In this document: positions 13,001 to 25,977 of the stretch, piece by piece
Position numbering within the stretch: position 1 is the first letter of the stretch
Layout of the letters: each line of letters starts with the position of its first letter
From: Chamaecrista fasciculata
Taxonomy: Eukaryota; Streptophyta; Magnoliopsida; Fabales; Fabaceae
Length of the DNA stretch: 64,000 nucleotides
Assembly: GCA_003254925.1 (NCBI GenBank)
Contig: QANZ01022864.1
Coordinates: forward strand, 53,327 to 117,326
Reading direction: 5' to 3'
Position numbers and translations under genes: made by a program
The notes under the pieces: generated by a model
The model's database searches: none
Seen by the model: only the letters and a program-made list of their open reading frames with translations
Told to the model about the DNA's origin: nothing

Positions 13001-16000
13001 CCACTAAGCTTTCAAGGCAATTAGTTCTGATATCCAAAGTCTCAAGCCCAAGTTCATCTTATAGCCTGGGATTATAATGAGGAAAAAAATTTAGGTAAAG
13101 TTCCTTATATCTTTGCTATAAGGTTCTTCCAATCATAAGCTTGATTTACATTCTCTCTCTCCTATGATTGGTCATGCAAAAATGTGTGTTTAATATTTTC
13201 TCTCTACCATGATTGGTTATGCATAAAATTTTTGCCACTTGTCAAGTGTTGATTAGGGAACCTTATAGCAAATGTATAAAGAACCTTACCTAAGTCTTGG
13301 CCTATAATGAGACCCAAGTAACCTAGGGAGTCCTCCCTCAAAAGTTAGCTATTAACGTTGGAGAATCTAGGCACTTAAGTACTTCACCAAGAATCTTATA
13401 CCATTTGATGTGAGAGTTGAGACTTGAGCATCCCATGCTATCCAAGTCCCCATCATGGCACCACCCGTGGAGAGCCAACATCTAAGTGGCTGTACGTAGT
13501 GTACTATGTAACTCTTCACTATTTAACACTTCATTTAGCCTTCTGTAAGTCAAAAGTTTCCGTTGGTCAAACCCTTCGTAGATAGCCCCTTTTGCGCCAC
13601 AGACAACTAGGATATGATACCAATTAGTGAGACATAGATGAGCTTGGAAAACTCTCCCTCAAAGGCTTGCTGTCAAGGAAGGAGAAACAAGATACTTAAG
13701 TATTCCATCGAATATTCTATATTTATTGATGTGGGTCTTAAGCATCACATGCTACCCTAGTCCCCATCAAACTGCAAACACATACGGTAATACAGAGCTT
13801 CAAAAGTACCATGTCTTTGTGGGAATCATTTTAGTTATTTTAACAAGCTAACTCTATTGCTATCTATGTAATTTTACATTCAAGCAAATGATGTGGCTAA
13901 GTTAAGCTATTGAGATGCTTTGACTTTAAAACTTTTACTTCCTTGAGACGCTGTCTGTCAGCTTGTACAGTTATACCTAATATTATATTGTCTCTTAACT
14001 CATTTTATTTACTGTGTTGCTTGGCAGTGTGAAGGTTTGGCTGGGCAACAAAGACAAATTACTGGAATCATCAGAAGTGAATCAAAGTCTGTTTTCTTTA
14101 TTGAAGGAGGTACTTCCGACTTATTTCCTGTATTTCTGTTTATTATATTTTTCTTCTGTGAATAATGCCTATACTCAATGTTCAATTCCTAAATAGGTTA
14201 TAACTGTCAATGTTGTCCCAGTTTCTGTACTTTCAGCAACTGTGCCGATTCAGTCTTCTTCTGAGATGCTTTTAGCCATTGGCAAAGGTTCTGGTTCCTT
14301 TGAAATATGGCTTTGTGATATATCTTGTAATGAATTTCATAAGCTCGGATCATATGACGCACATGATCATATTGTAAGTTTTCTTATTGTCTGGGTTAAT
14401 TGAGGTTGCATTCCTCTGTTGATTTCTTCATTTAAGATTTCCTTCAGGTTACAGGTTTGGTTTGGGCATTCAATGGAAGATGTTTGTGCAGCTGTAGCCA
14501 GGTAATTGAAGTTAAGGCTATATCCTCTTCCATAGTTGATTGACAGTCCCATTTTCTGTCAAACTATACCAAGTTTTCTTAGGCTTTTTTTTTCTGATGC
14601 CTTCCACAGTTGAATTCTTCATATGATTGAACTTGATTTGCTAACTGTCTGGCTCCACTTTAGTCATGGTTTACAGCTGGATTATGCAAGATTTTAGCAG
14701 TATGTTATTATGTTACTAGTTTAGAGAGTTGCTCAATTATTATCTTTAAGGCTATAATTGGTAGTACATGAGGAAGGGGAAAGAGTGAATTATACAAGAT
14801 GGAGTGAATAGGGAAGTGGAAAGTAGCCAAGAATACCTTTTAAGTGCTTGGATATATAAAGAACATGGAAGAAAATTACTCTTCTCTTGTTTAGGAGGAT
14901 TTTGATATTCCAGTATAGTCCTTATCTACAAAATACATATATTGGGAAGGTGGCTGAGGAGGAGTTTTGTTAGATTCTCCGAGGGTGCCCTAAAGTTCCT
15001 CCATTGAATAGTAGTATGAAATCATCTCCAAAGATCTCGGTACGAGTAGGCATATGCCAAGTGTAAATACCCCCGAACTTATGGGCAGAACACCCGCAGA
15101 GACACAATCCTCATTGAAATGAATACCACGGCTTAAATCTCTTTCAATCGTGAGCTACAAGCAAATAGATTATAGAATACCTTACCTTATAGAAGTATCA
15201 ACTTCGTCACATGAATCATAAATGCTTGAGTATGATGGACCAGAAAAATCGCAGTTTCTAATGTAATATGTAATATACATATATATATATGAAACATGTC
15301 AGTTGACTCAAGAAAAATAAAAACATATTATGTTTTCAAGCTTTCTTGTTATTAACCAGCCAAAAATAACCCCATGGCCAACATGAAATTGTATATTAGT
15401 TCCAACAAAAAATATTCGTGTTGATAAAAGGAATAGTTGAGAGTTTTATGGTCTACGGATTCTAAACCTACACCAGAACCACTTGTGGGGTGCTTAGGTT
15501 GGTCCTTACCAGACATCAACCGTCAAGGTTTATAAGTTCCAGTGATTGAACCTTGGTTTCTTAAGCTTTTGGCTATGGTGGTGACAAAAAAGAACATGAG
15601 AGAAGAAAAGAAGACTCTACAAAGAAGGGTGTTATATCCATTCCCACTTTACCCTCTAAGCACCCCCCTCCCCCCCTCTTCCCCAAAATCCCTCTTCCTT
15701 CTCCTACTAGGTTCTAAACAAGGGTATAATGTCCACTTCCACTTTATTCTCTTCCTTCCCCCTCATCCAAACATAGCCATATTAGAGTTAAATGCTATTG
15801 CAAAATTATTGTTCTTTCTTGGTAACCTGAAGAGGAAAATGAAATCAAACATGTATTTGAACTTCCATAAGAAAATGAATGTGATTATTCTCGTATTATT
15901 TTCAGGATGTTTAACTGGTTGTTTCCCAACTCCCTCATTTGCAAAATTTATTACGTAAAAATTTTACTTTCTTTTACCTTACATATGATAGTAAGTTTAT

Positions 16001-19000
16001 TAGCATATTGGATGGTTTCAAAGCAAGACTAACAGAACAAAGCTGAGCTCTGAAAATTATGGATATGTCATTTCCTTGTATGTTCCTCTTCCATTCTCAT
16101 TATGTATAGTTGCAACAATATTCATTAGCAAATGTAAGTGCCACTGAAAGGAATTTAAAATAAATTATCGTAGGATAATTTAGTACGCTGCTGGGTTTTG
16201 CATGAGAGATGCCTCAATGAAGTGACCATCGGTTCTGATATCTTCAATAGTAGCAATCCAACTCGTGTATGTTACTACTTGTCCCTTCTATAGTTTCTAT
16301 CTTATTTTGGGTTTTCAAGTTTTTGTTCTAGTTTAACAAGTGTGCATTATTTTCATTGCAGCCTTCTTCAGATGTATATGATTCATGTTTTGGTGCAGCA
16401 GTGTCCCCTGGAAATCTCAGCATTGCTACTGTATGATATAAGATATTTCCCAAAATAATATTTTTATTTAAGTTGTATAAACCATTTCTTTTTTTTTCTT
16501 CATATTTATAAAAAGATGGCAAATAAAACAAGATTATATGGGTGTGTATATACACAGTGTCATGTGGTATTTTTATTTCTTGAAAGTTGATGTTTCATTG
16601 CTTCATAATTTGTATGTCAACTCATAACTATGTTGTTTCCTTTTGCATTTGTTTACTTCCTCTATTTGCATCAACTACTAGCTAAGCTTATGATCTCAGC
16701 TTTATGGGAACTCCATCACACTCTTCTCTTTCATCAAGCAACCTTTACCGTTATATATGCTCAAACTTTATCAAGGCTACATCATGACCAAGAAAATTGA
16801 TTTCCTTGTCTTTTGAGCTCATATTGTCTTAACTTTGTTGCTTGTATCCCAATACCCAAACAGTAAATCAACTGTGCCTCCATCTCATTATTTTCTTTGA
16901 AGTGATCTTTCAATGACTGATTGGTGGTTTGTTTTATTTTTATGTATGTATATGTAAATGTGCATGTGTATGACATGATGCATACTGTATTAGTTTCTTA
17001 AATATACCCATCGCCTCCTCTGAATCAATCTTCACTGAAAATGTTACTGATATATGATATATAATTATATATAGACACAGTTCAGTATAAGTGATAAGTT
17101 TTGCTTCTTCATTTCAGGTTCATTGCTTTGATATTGAGAAACTGGACCGAATGTATGAAGGAAGGTGAAAACATATTTTCCTGGCTAAAGTGTTTCTTTT
17201 TTTTAAAAAAAAAAGAGAGAAAAATGCAAGAGGGATTGAGACAGCATACCTTGTAAAATAAGCGGCTATTTAATTAAAAATGATGAGAACTTGGGCACTA
17301 ATTGCAAGTATAATTTAGGCACAAAACTGGTTCTAGATGTCTAAGTTATTATTCCAGTCCTAATAAGCAAGAGAATGCCTGAGGCATAGAGTTTAAAATA
17401 TTTACTATGAATTATGATTATGCTACCACTGACACTGGACCAAGAAACCATATAGGAACTAGGAAGAATGAAATATACAGTTTAGGCTATTTTGGCATTT
17501 CCTTCTCTTATCTTTTTCTAAATCTAAGTAGAGGTTTGGTGAGAAATCTACGTATTAGAAAATTTTATCATTTTACTTCAAATATGAACAGGGTTTTGAG
17601 GGCAGCCATTGAATACTTTTGGATTGGTGGGCAGCAAATGGATGTTCTGTCAAGAACTCCCTTTTCATTTGAAGCTGAGGAAGATCTCAGTATATCAGAT
17701 AAAGAGTTAACTTATTGGGAGTCCAACATCATTTGGTCTCTGAACCAATATCATTCTCTTGATAAGACTCTGGTTCTTTGGGATGTAATTGCAGCATTAT
17801 TGGCTTTCAAGGAGCACAAGTCAAAATATGTAGAACATATAGTGATTAAGTGGCTCTCAATGTCATTCTTGGGGTCTCAAATGGACCTTCCTCCTGAAAA
17901 GTTTTTGTCACATATCCCTTCAAATTTGTCAGATGTTCCTTCTCGCCTGCTGCACCTGCTCAATATAATCTGTAGACGTGTAATGTTAGCAGAGCCAGAT
18001 CCTGTTCAAGTAAATGGAATAAACAGCGAACTTCTAAACACAAGAGGGCCATGCTTTTCAAAGGTAAAGCAAATATGGGCAGAGATTCTTCTGAGCAGTG
18101 AAAGAGAACTCCGTGAAAGGCTAGTGAGTTTTAGCTTTTCTGCTTTCTTAACCAGCAAGTCCTATGCTGAAGCAACTCCTTTCCAACCTGACCAGTGGTA
18201 TCCTGCTGGAATAGCAAAGATGAAACAGTGGGTGGAATTAGATGGGGATCATGCACGTGACCAATTGAAAGTCCTTGCGTCACAAGTCACTAGTGAAAAA
18301 AGGTGCAGCTTGTTAGTTCTAACTTATAATGTATTAACCAGTGCAGATCCATTTTCTGATATGGTTTACTTCATTGCTTTGTTCATAGGACTAAACTTAT
18401 ATAAGATTGGTATAAGGTTTATCAATAAACATAAGATTCATGGTAAAAAATTTTTACAAGACTAATCATAGAAGGGAGAAAATATAAACAACGTTTGGCA
18501 ATATAAAGAATTTTATATGAATTTTTATGGATGTTGAATCAGTATGAATTTTATATAAAGATTTGCAAATTTGTTTCCAAGAAGACGGTGAATCAGTATG
18601 ATTTTTACAGAAATTTTACTTTGTTATAAGTTTTTATTTCTTTATTGAACAACTTGATGGAAATTGATCCTCAAAATGTTGGCATAGTGAAACATTGAAC
18701 CTAAATGATGGAATGCCTAAAATCCATGTAACACAGTCAATATATCATTTCTTGTCTATTCTTGGTGAAATAACAGGAGTTTCCTTCTGTTTCAGACTTT
18801 TTCGGCTTCTTGCTATATTGAATTCTGCTTTCCTCTCTATGTTTGCAATGCAAGATAATTGTTGTACTTAATTAACCAAGCATAAAATTAAGGGGATTTT
18901 CACGCATGAACTGCAGTAGATGCATGGTGAATTAAACTGAAAATTCTTTAGTAAGCTTGTAAAATATTAAATGATGCTTCTTTGTAGAACAATTCAGAAT

Positions 19001-19425
19001 CTCAAATATGCTAATCACAATGTTGTGCATGTGTTCTGAATAGCATGTTTCTGTGCAGTGAACATTTTGCAGCGGAGCAGTGCAGTTTTTGTTCAGCATC
19101 TGTTCCCTTTGAATCGCCTGACGTTGGGATTTGCTTAGGTGAGGATAACGTTAGTGGCAGTGGTCAGCGTCACAGGTTATTGAGATGTTCTGTCACTATG
19201 CAGGTTTGCCCTGTAACTGCACTATGGTTTTGTATTTGTTGCCGTAGGTCAGCTTCTAGACTAGCCCCAGACACACTTTTTAGGATGTCTTCTTATCCTG
19301 TTGATATGAAATCTTTAATTAAGTCACCTTCAATAGCAGTGTTTTCTAAACCCTTTTGTCCCTTTTGTGGGGTACTTTTACAGAGAAAACAGCCAGATTT
19401 TCTCCTTTCTCCAACTTATGTATAA
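9795..19425 (+). CDS. WD40/zinc-finger protein like TFIIIC 90-kDa subunit (GTF3C4 type)
   Basis: Exons seen: 9795-9911, 10772-10874, 11177-11261, 11591-11677, 11923-12380, 14028-14109, 14197-14373, 14448-14501, 16174-16266, 16362-16430, 17118-17164, 17592-18302, 19059-19425; about 816 residues. All joins keep phase except the first: 9795-9911 ends in phase 0 but 10772-10874 needs one extra base, so an exon is missing between them, most likely at the N at 10043. N-terminal and middle exons carry WD repeats ([42 protein letters not shown]). The last exon has paired cysteines (CSFC, CICC, CPFCG) like the TFIIIC zinc-finger domain. The human homologue binds RNA polymerase III promoters as part of TFIIIC. 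Family call comes from domain order and my memory of the plant homologue. Confidence 0.8.
9968..10043. repeat. (CT)n microsatellite ending in an assembly gap
   Basis: About 75 bases of uninterrupted CT in intron 1 of the TFIIIC-like gene end at a single N (10043). Sequence right of the N does not continue the repeat and the next expected exon is absent, so true length and flanking sequence are unknown. Confidence 0.95.
10940..11081 (+). mobile_element. tRNA-derived SINE resembling the Au family
   Basis: It lies in an intron of the TFIIIC-like gene. It has an A-box-like start (ggcagcggtaagg) and a good pol III B box, GGTTCAAATCC, at 10974-10984. Inside are ctgcaaagcaggggtaaggc and the hairpin accccacctagtggga at about 11044-11059. 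Flanking sequence cttctcttagaaggcagc (10922-10939) reappears as ttctcttggaaggcagc (11082-11098), an imperfect target duplication. These features recall plant Au SINEs. It is not a tRNA gene. Confidence 0.75.
13091..13293. mobile_element. MITE with about 36-bp terminal inverted repeats
   Basis: The left end ttaggtaaagttcctta.. and the right end, read in reverse, ttaggtaaggttctttat.. match over roughly 36 bases through ctataaggttc. Two internal copies of a ctctctyctatgattggt-like segment form a subrepeat. A TTA/TAA target site typical of PIF/Harbinger MITEs is possible. It sits in the 12381-14027 intron of the TFIIIC-like gene. Confidence 0.65.
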
Positions 19426-20383
19426 GAATCACTAAGCAGTATTTGCTATATATTTTATGCTATTGTGCTTGCTTTCGCCTTTGCCTATGAAAAATGAAAA
19501 TAAATTAATGATTTCTACACACTAAAATTAATCGCTTTCTTAATTTGACAAGGGAATTGTAATAAAAATGGTGGGGTTAGATATTGTCATGGGATGTATA
19601 CTGAGATGCTTGAAGATTTTTTAAGATGGGTCAGAAAATGTATTACTCGGTAAGAATAATTTCTAGTACAGCTAGCAATACATTCAGAGAAATCAAATTA
19701 ATACATTAGCAAATGACCATAGAAGCCAACCTCTTTCAATAGAATATTTCTGTGATCTTTATCTTCTGCTCAACTATCTTGACTGTTATTTGAGAAGTCT
19801 TTAAGAGACATGATTCTGCATATGATGTGTATTTACAAACTTATACAAAATTCTTATTATAAGTTGCCTGTCTCTGTGTATTAAGTCTAATTTAAGACGC
19901 GTAGAATGATGAGGAATAGAGGATGCTACCATTTTGATGAAATTTCATTCCAGGATTCCACATTTTGGAACTTTCAGCTTTGTCAACAAATTTAAAAATT
20001 GGAGAAACTCACATAAATGAATGTTGGTAGAATCTGAAAACTCCTAAACAATGAACTTTTTCTTCTAGTACTTTAAATTTTATTAAAAGAAGCACTTGGA
20101 AAAGGTAAAAGTCCTACAAGGGTCAAAACAAATGGGCAAACCTTTAATATATTTTTTTGTACTTTTTTTTTTGGGTTAATACTTAATACTACTCATCTAT
20201 GTTAGACATAATTGACCATGCACAAGAAGATGAAGACAAACAAATTCATATATTCTGGGGTCAAGCATTCTATTGTCAAAGTTATCAATACTCTTTGAAT
20301 TTTTGGAATGATTGGCAGATAAATAGATAATTGATTGATTCCCAAAGAAAGACCTCTCCTTCTCTCTTTCCTCTTTGAATTTC

Positions 20384-20417
<34 letters not shown>
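19426..20417. other. Spacer downstream of the TFIIIC-like gene
   Basis: AT-rich sequence with the likely 3' UTR of the upstream gene and no coding signal. It ends in a (CT)n run at 20386-20417 that stops at the single N at 20418, where unrelated LINE sequence begins. Confidence 0.6.
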
Positions 20418-20418
20418 N

Positions 20419-21213
20419 AGATTGGAGGAGGAAGAATTGGATTTAATCCAACTGTGGAAGCTAGAGTCATTGCTATTGTCAGCTTGTAGGCAAGGAAGGT
20501 CTTTCCTAAGAAGAATTCCAGCACTGCAGAATCTTAGTAGGTGTTCAATGGATTCAGTAGGGGAGTTGCAGAGAGGGCAAAAGTCACTGATGGCCATGCC
20601 GCGGTGGTGAAGGATGTTGGCAACAGGTATGCCATTGTTCATAACCCTCCAAAGGAAGAATTTAAGTCTGACTTGACATTTGAGTTTCCAAATCCAGGAG
20701 AGATTAATGGGAACAGGGGAGTCACAAGCTGAGTCAATGATGTTGTTATAGACAAGATTGAGATCGAAGGTGTTGTTGTTACAGCAGGTCCAAGAGATGG
20801 TATCAGGAGAAGAAGAGGATATGTGTCTAGGGGTAGACAGTAGAAGAAGTTTGACAGTGGAGAGAAGCTGGATTGAAAGGTTGTCTAAATTCCAATCTCC
20901 ATTGGCGTTGAAAAGAGAATTAACAGTGCTGCAATTTTCATGATGAAGAAGAGGACCAGAGATTTGAGATCTGAGTGTACCACATGTTAACCATTTATCA
21001 TGCCAGAAAGAAGTGTTGATTCCTGAGAAAATGTTTCTGGTTTCATGATTTTTAAGAGTAGAGAGGCCAGCTGATATAGCTCTTCCAATGGTGGAAGAAT
21101 TGGCAGTAGACAAGGAATTTTGGTGATGGCAGATTTTTGCCCAAACTTTGTCAGTTTCAGTAAGCATCCTCCATGCGAGTTTGCAGCATAAAGAGAGATT
21201 CCTTGGGTGAGTT
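20419..21213 (-). mobile_element. Internal LINE fragment, near-identical copy of 26790-27584
   Basis: The whole segment matches 26790-27584 at a constant offset of 6371 with no indel and only about three base differences by eye. It covers the C-terminal half of the reverse transcriptase ORF, including the zinc-knuckle region (CPLCNSPTESIEHLL), and stays open in the minus-strand frame. It lacks both the LINE 3' end and a poly(A), so it is not a normal retrotransposition product. Its left edge is the N at 20418. Confidence 0.9.
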
Positions 21214-22791
21214 AATCATGTGCTATTCGATCGGATCTAGTGCTGTTAATTAATATATACCAATAAAATGATCAAATTCTTCATTACTATTTTTTTTTTC
21301 TAGAATTCTATCAACATTTTTTAATTTTCTTCTATGGCCTTACATTTGGGGGCACTGATTTGAGAAAATGAGAAAAAAATGTTAAATTTTCTTATATTGT
21401 TTGTAATTGTTTTTTTTCATGCTTTAACTTTTAGGTTACGCAACTTGATATCATCATACTGTCAATACCTTATATATCCATTTATATATTCATTAATAAA
21501 TTTCAACCTGACAGGATTACACCTAATGAAAACCCCAAGTCAAATCCTTAAACCTGATTTCATTATCGGAAATGAAGAAAATTGATTGTTTGCATTTTCA
21601 TAAGGTAGAAAAAGAAAGAAGTAGAAAAAGGTAGAAAAAAAATATAAATCTTACACATTAATTATTTCATCAAATTTACCTTTTTCTCTTTCTGTCTCTT
21701 TTTCCTCTTTTTGACTCTATAAAAATATTAAAGTTATATATAAAGGATCCACTTCCCTTAAAAGAAATTATTTCTCAGGTTTTGGAACGTGAATAGATCA
21801 ATCATACCTTCACCAATTAATTAGTCAAATTTACTATATCACGGAATTGGCATTTGTAACTTATTTTATGGCCTTTTCAAATCTGATTTTTGTAAATTCG
21901 CACCTGAATTTGAAACCCACAAGAAAAAAAAAAAAACTATATGACGCTTCTGGATTTCGTTAAAAATTTATCATAGGGTCTTTGTGAAGTTCTTTAAATC
22001 ATTAAGTCAATTCTTTATGGCTAATTACGAGTAATTAGAGAGATTATTGTTTATTAATGCGTTTGCTTGAGGTAGGAGATTGTGTATTACGTGCCGGATG
22101 TGTAATGGACTAATGGGCGTTTATATGAGTAGGGTAACTATAATTGAAGTAAACATATACAATTATAAATAATCATTGAAAGATAGTCAATATTAAATTG
22201 ACTAAAACCCTATTTTGGTACTCTAAGAATGACATTTTTCTCAATTTGATCCTCCTTAAATTTTCTTTTTCAATTTGGTCTCTCACAAATATTTTCATTA
22301 GTCCTTCCATCCAATTTTGAACAGAGTTTGTAATGTGACATCGTTAAATGATGATGTGTAGTTAAATGATGATAAAGAGACTAACTTTGTATCATTATCT
22401 AAAAGTGTTACATCACCAATTTTATTAAAAATTAGATATTTTAGGGTCACAAACCTCTTTTTTATTGTCACTTTGCCAAACACAACATGTCTACTTACTA
22501 CTTAGATAGTTTTTCTCAGTACCTTTGTTGACACCAAAGAAATATGGAAATGTTTTATTTAAGTCGCAGATATATTAAGAAAATATTTATTTGTATTTGC
22601 TCCACGTAATGGCATACTAAAGAAAGGAATATTACGACATGGCATTTACATTATGAAAAATAAATCATTTTACCCAAAAAAAAAAATCTGTTTTTATTAC
22701 ATGACGGAGTAAATGACATAATAATAGTGATCATTTAGTACGATAACGATTANGCAATATAATTAATAATAAGTTATATATATAAATAATA
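21214..22791. other. AT-rich spacer with an assembly gap
   Basis: No gene is recognisable. Exon 2 of the copy-A ANS gene would be expected here on the minus strand and is absent. A single N at 22753 lies 40 bp from the foldback element, so sequence may be missing. Confidence 0.6.
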
Positions 22792-23175
22792 GGTCAAAGT
22801 GCATTTTTAGTTCTATAATTTTTGCTCAAGTTTCATTTTGGTCCCATAACTTTTTTTATTGCACTTTTGGTCCTATATCTTTGCCAAAAGTTACAAATTT
22901 GGTCCCATATCTTTTGGTTAGATTGCAGAATTTGTCCTATATTTTTGCAAAAAGTCTCACCTAATTGAAATATATGGGACTAATTCTGCTCTGTCCCAAA
23001 GATATGGGACCAATTCTGCAACATGACCCAGAGATATGAGACTAAAAGTGTAACACGGGACCAAATCTGCAACTTAAGCAAAAGATATGGGATCAAAAGT
23101 GCAACAAAAAGAATTATAGGATTAAATTGAAACTTTAGCAAAAGTTATGGGATCAAAAATACACTTTAGCCTAAA
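22792..23175. mobile_element. Foldback element A (GGTCCCATA-type arms)
   Basis: The left end aggtcaaagtgcatttttag matches the reverse of the right end, aggctaaagtgtatttttga. Each arm repeats the words ttggtcccata and acttttggtcc about every 30-40 bases. It lies about 30 bp into the intron that follows ANS copy A exon 1. Confidence 0.75.
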
Positions 23176-23205
23176 TATGAATAAGTAATATTAAATTATA
23201 CATAC

Positions 23206-23717
23206 GTATAATCAGGGGGTGTTTTAGGCCAAATGGTGAAATCACACTTGTGGTGAGGAAAAATACAATGGAACAAGTAATCTTGCCAGTCGAGCTGGCC
23301 ACTAGGGTTGTTAGCTAGCTTGCTTCCATAGCCTTGGAACTGACCGGATGCAAGATTATTGGCGAACTTCTCTTTCTCTTCAATGGGAAGAGCAAAGAAG
23401 GCTTCTCCAACTTTCCTTATTTGGTTCAAAAGGTGTTGAGGAATCCCATGGTTCACCAGGTTCATCACTCCCCATTCTTCTGCTGCTTTCTTTATCTTTT
23501 CTATGCACCTTCCTCGTACCACTTCTTCTTCTGACTCCAACTCTCTCAAGTCTATTGTCGGCACTTCCACACCTGCTTTCTTTGCTTCTTCCAACACGTC
23601 CCCACATAGAGTTTTCACCTCTTCTTCCGATCGTATGTACTCCTTCGGGATACATTTGTTACCACTCCTCGCCAGCCATTCAACTCTTGGACCACGACCC
23701 ACTCTACTACTCTCCAT
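23206..23717 (-). pseudogene. ANS: Anthocyanidin synthase (ANS/LDOX) copy A, exon 1 only
   Basis: The open exon runs from ATG at 23717 to a good donor, AC/gtatgt, at 23206, encoding 170 residues. It shows the N-terminal features of leucoanthocyanidin dioxygenase: RVEWLARSGNKCIPKEYIR, VPTIDLRELESEEEVVRG, EEWGVMNLVNHGIP, FFALPIEEKEKFAN and SGQLDWQDYLFHC. ANS is a 2-oxoglutarate/Fe(II) dioxygenase turning leucoanthocyanidins into anthocyanidins. Its iron ligands (HxD...H) and 2-oxoglutarate arginine lie in exon 2, which is not found downstream; foldback A and an N at 22753 follow instead. Exon 1 itself has no stop or frameshift, so the loss may be recent or partly an assembly artefact. Compare the related copy at 29926-31304. 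Confidence 0.82.
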
Positions 23718-23763
23718 CTTAAATTTCTCTCTCTCGGTTATCACAAATCTCACCTTCATTCGG

Positions 23764-23832
23764 TTTATAAAGAATTAGCGTCCATGCAGTTGAACTGTCT
23801 CCCTCACTCTTTGGCCCACTCATCACCACGTG
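23764..23832 (-). promoter_or_regulatory. ANS copy A promoter: TATA box and G-box
   Basis: On the minus strand a TTTATAAA box lies at about 23764-23771, some 50 bp upstream of the ATG, and a CACGTG G-box at 23827-23832. G-boxes are often bound by bHLH and bZIP factors, including those acting on anthocyanin genes. Copy B keeps the TATA box (about 31360) but lacks the G-box segment. Confidence 0.5.
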
Positions 23833-23974
23833 TCAACCTGATGGCAAAACATTTTATTTTGTACATGCTTGAAATAATTAAGTAGTCACCTCTCAGATTT
23901 TCAGCAGTCTAGGCCACTTATACGGTTGATGAATGATGATCAAATAGTTCAAGGATGCCTTCGTGTCGGCAACC

Positions 23975-24378
23975 TCCAGTCTTCTTTTTTTTTTTTTTTT
24001 TCAAAACCTCCAGTCAAAAACTATTGATGTCGACTCAAGCACACTGTTCCCCTTCTTATTGATCAAAAGCCCATAGACTGTTGTACTAAAAAAATAAAGC
24101 CCACAGACTGATAACTTTCTTAAGGCCCAACAACAAGGCCCGTTTAGGCCGTGTTCTCAATTAGTGGATAGTCACCAAGCCCAAAATCCATATTGATATG
24201 GGCCACGTAAAATAAAAAACTTTTGGGAAACGTAATGCCAGCGCAAAAGTCCGTAGATTTTTTTCAGTCTTCTTTTTTTTGTTCAAAACCTCCAGTCAAA
24301 AACTATTGATGTCGACTCAACCACACTGTTTCCCTTCTTATTGATCAAAAGCCCATAGACTGACAACTTTCTTAAGGT
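23975..24378. repeat. Local tandem duplication upstream of ANS copy A
   Basis: The block starting cagtcttctttttt and including aacctccagtcaaaaac, gatgtcgactca and gcccatagactg occurs at about 23975-24110 and again at 24262-24378. A related third copy lies upstream of ANS copy B at 31455-31515. The second unit ends exactly where PGRL1-derived sequence begins (24377). Confidence 0.75.
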
Positions 24379-25420
24379 TCGTTATGTTCATCTTCACTAT
24401 TTGAGAAGGAACGGAATATGATTCAAAACTGTACAAGCATGAGCCACTGGTTTCCTGCATGATTATCAGTCATTATGGATTCTAAAATTTCTTAACGAAA
24501 GAAAATGGGAAATGCATTTGTTAAAACGTTTTTCCTTCATAGGTTCCTTTTTGAAAAGTTTGTTTAATGAAATATCACTTATAGTAGTTGTATCAGTCAT
24601 ATAAATTTGGGGATGCATTTGGAATTGCTTCATTACTGTATTTGCTTCTCCCTTCTTATATTATGTACTAATCTCATTGTTGTTTCCCAGATGGAAGGGA
24701 GTGACATGTAACATGCGTATGAAGTGTGTTGGTTTATAATCTATTTAGTTAAAATTTTGGTTTCAATCCTAGCTACTGTCATTAATTGGTATGTATGGCA
24801 AAACTGGACCTATGACTTAGAAAACAGAGTTTTGATAAAAATATACAAATGCACTTTTTCTGTTGGCTAGTTGTATTATGTATTAGTTAAAATTTTATGT
24901 ATTTGATACGAATGTGGTGATCCATAATAAACAAGAGCAGGCCCGAGAAGCCCAAGTTGAGAAGACTCGATCATACTATCCTCAGCAAGATATTTCTGAG
25001 AATAAAGACATGAATGGAGGGAAAGAGAAATTAGTGAAGCATGGAGCTCGTGATGGAAGGCGCAGGCTCAGCAATGTGATTCACATATGCATTGAGGAAA
25101 TCAATTACTATATACATATGAAGGGTGTGGAATGTATTTTGTTATGTTGAATGTAGTAATGCCTAGTGTGACTATGGCGTCGACCCTAGACTCGAATTAG
25201 GGAATATCAATTTCTATTGCTATTGACTCTTCAGTAATATGCAGTATTTTGATTCATTTTCATTGTTCTGTGATTATTGAATTATGTGTGTAACAGTATT
25301 ACATATACTAATTAACATACAAGTATACTGTAGGGACCCTGTCCAAACTGCTGAAAATACTTCCTTCTTTGGGACCATTTTGTCAATTTCAAATGGTGGT
25401 TCAACAAACAAACTTAAATG
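24377..25420 (+). pseudogene. PGRL1: PGRL1 copy A, broken gene fragments
   Basis: Several pieces match the intact PGRL1 at 32307-35189. 24377-24690 matches intron 4 (33173-33424). 24691-24704 is the first 14 bases of exon 5. 24705-24778 jumps to intron 6 sequence (about 33942-34014). 25296-25420 matches the end of intron 8 and exon 9, starting at 25334 after tag. Exons 1-4, 6-8 and 10 are missing, and the exon 9 piece has a short deletion after CCAAACTG that breaks its frame. The fragments are collinear with the functional gene and divergent from ANS copy A, showing that the gene pair was duplicated together. Confidence 0.85.
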
Positions 25421-25977
25421 ATATGGAAATTAAATTCCAAACTTTTGGGACCACTACTGTGTGCATGTGTGTCTCTTCGTCGGGCAAAGTCATATATATC
25501 ACCACCTACTATATATAGCTACTGGGTCTGGTCCATATATATCAATTCCCTCTTTAGTTGCCATTAACGTATATATAATACATTGAGTTAATTTAAAGGG
25601 GTTATGGAAAAGATCGAGAGAGGACAAAATTTGTTTTCATTTATGTATAGCGCGCAATTATATTGGACGAATAAAAACGTGACACAAAATTATAGGACGA
25701 TACAGATATTTCTTTAATCTCTAGAATTGTCTCGCGGACTATCTCATTCAAATGAAACAAGTACCTATACGTGCATATGCATGCCCTACCGTGATTCATA
25801 ATTAGAGAGGTACGAGCAAAACAATAATAATTTTGTACTTATGAAATAAGTACTCACCTTCCAATTTTGGCATCAGAGAGGAAGTGAGAAACAGAAAACT
25901 TGCATTGTATCGTTTAATTTGAACTTTGAAGTGAGTCAACTGATTACGGACAAACTTGTAACTATTGTTAGTTGTCT
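25421..25977. other. Spacer between PGRL1 copy A and the LINE
   Basis: AT-rich DNA with several tatata runs. No gene or clear repeat was recognised. Confidence 0.5.

Noticed and set aside
15542..15958. 138-residue open frame
   Set aside because: Low-complexity Pro/Leu/Ser reading inside the 14502-16173 intron of the TFIIIC-like gene.
17407..17591. Upstream extension of the exon at 17592
   Set aside because: A good acceptor (gaacag) and the phase of the previous exon place the exon start at 17592; the extension has no homology I recognise.
23348..23778. Plus-strand open frames opposite ANS copy A
   Set aside because: Antisense shadows of the conserved ANS exon 1.
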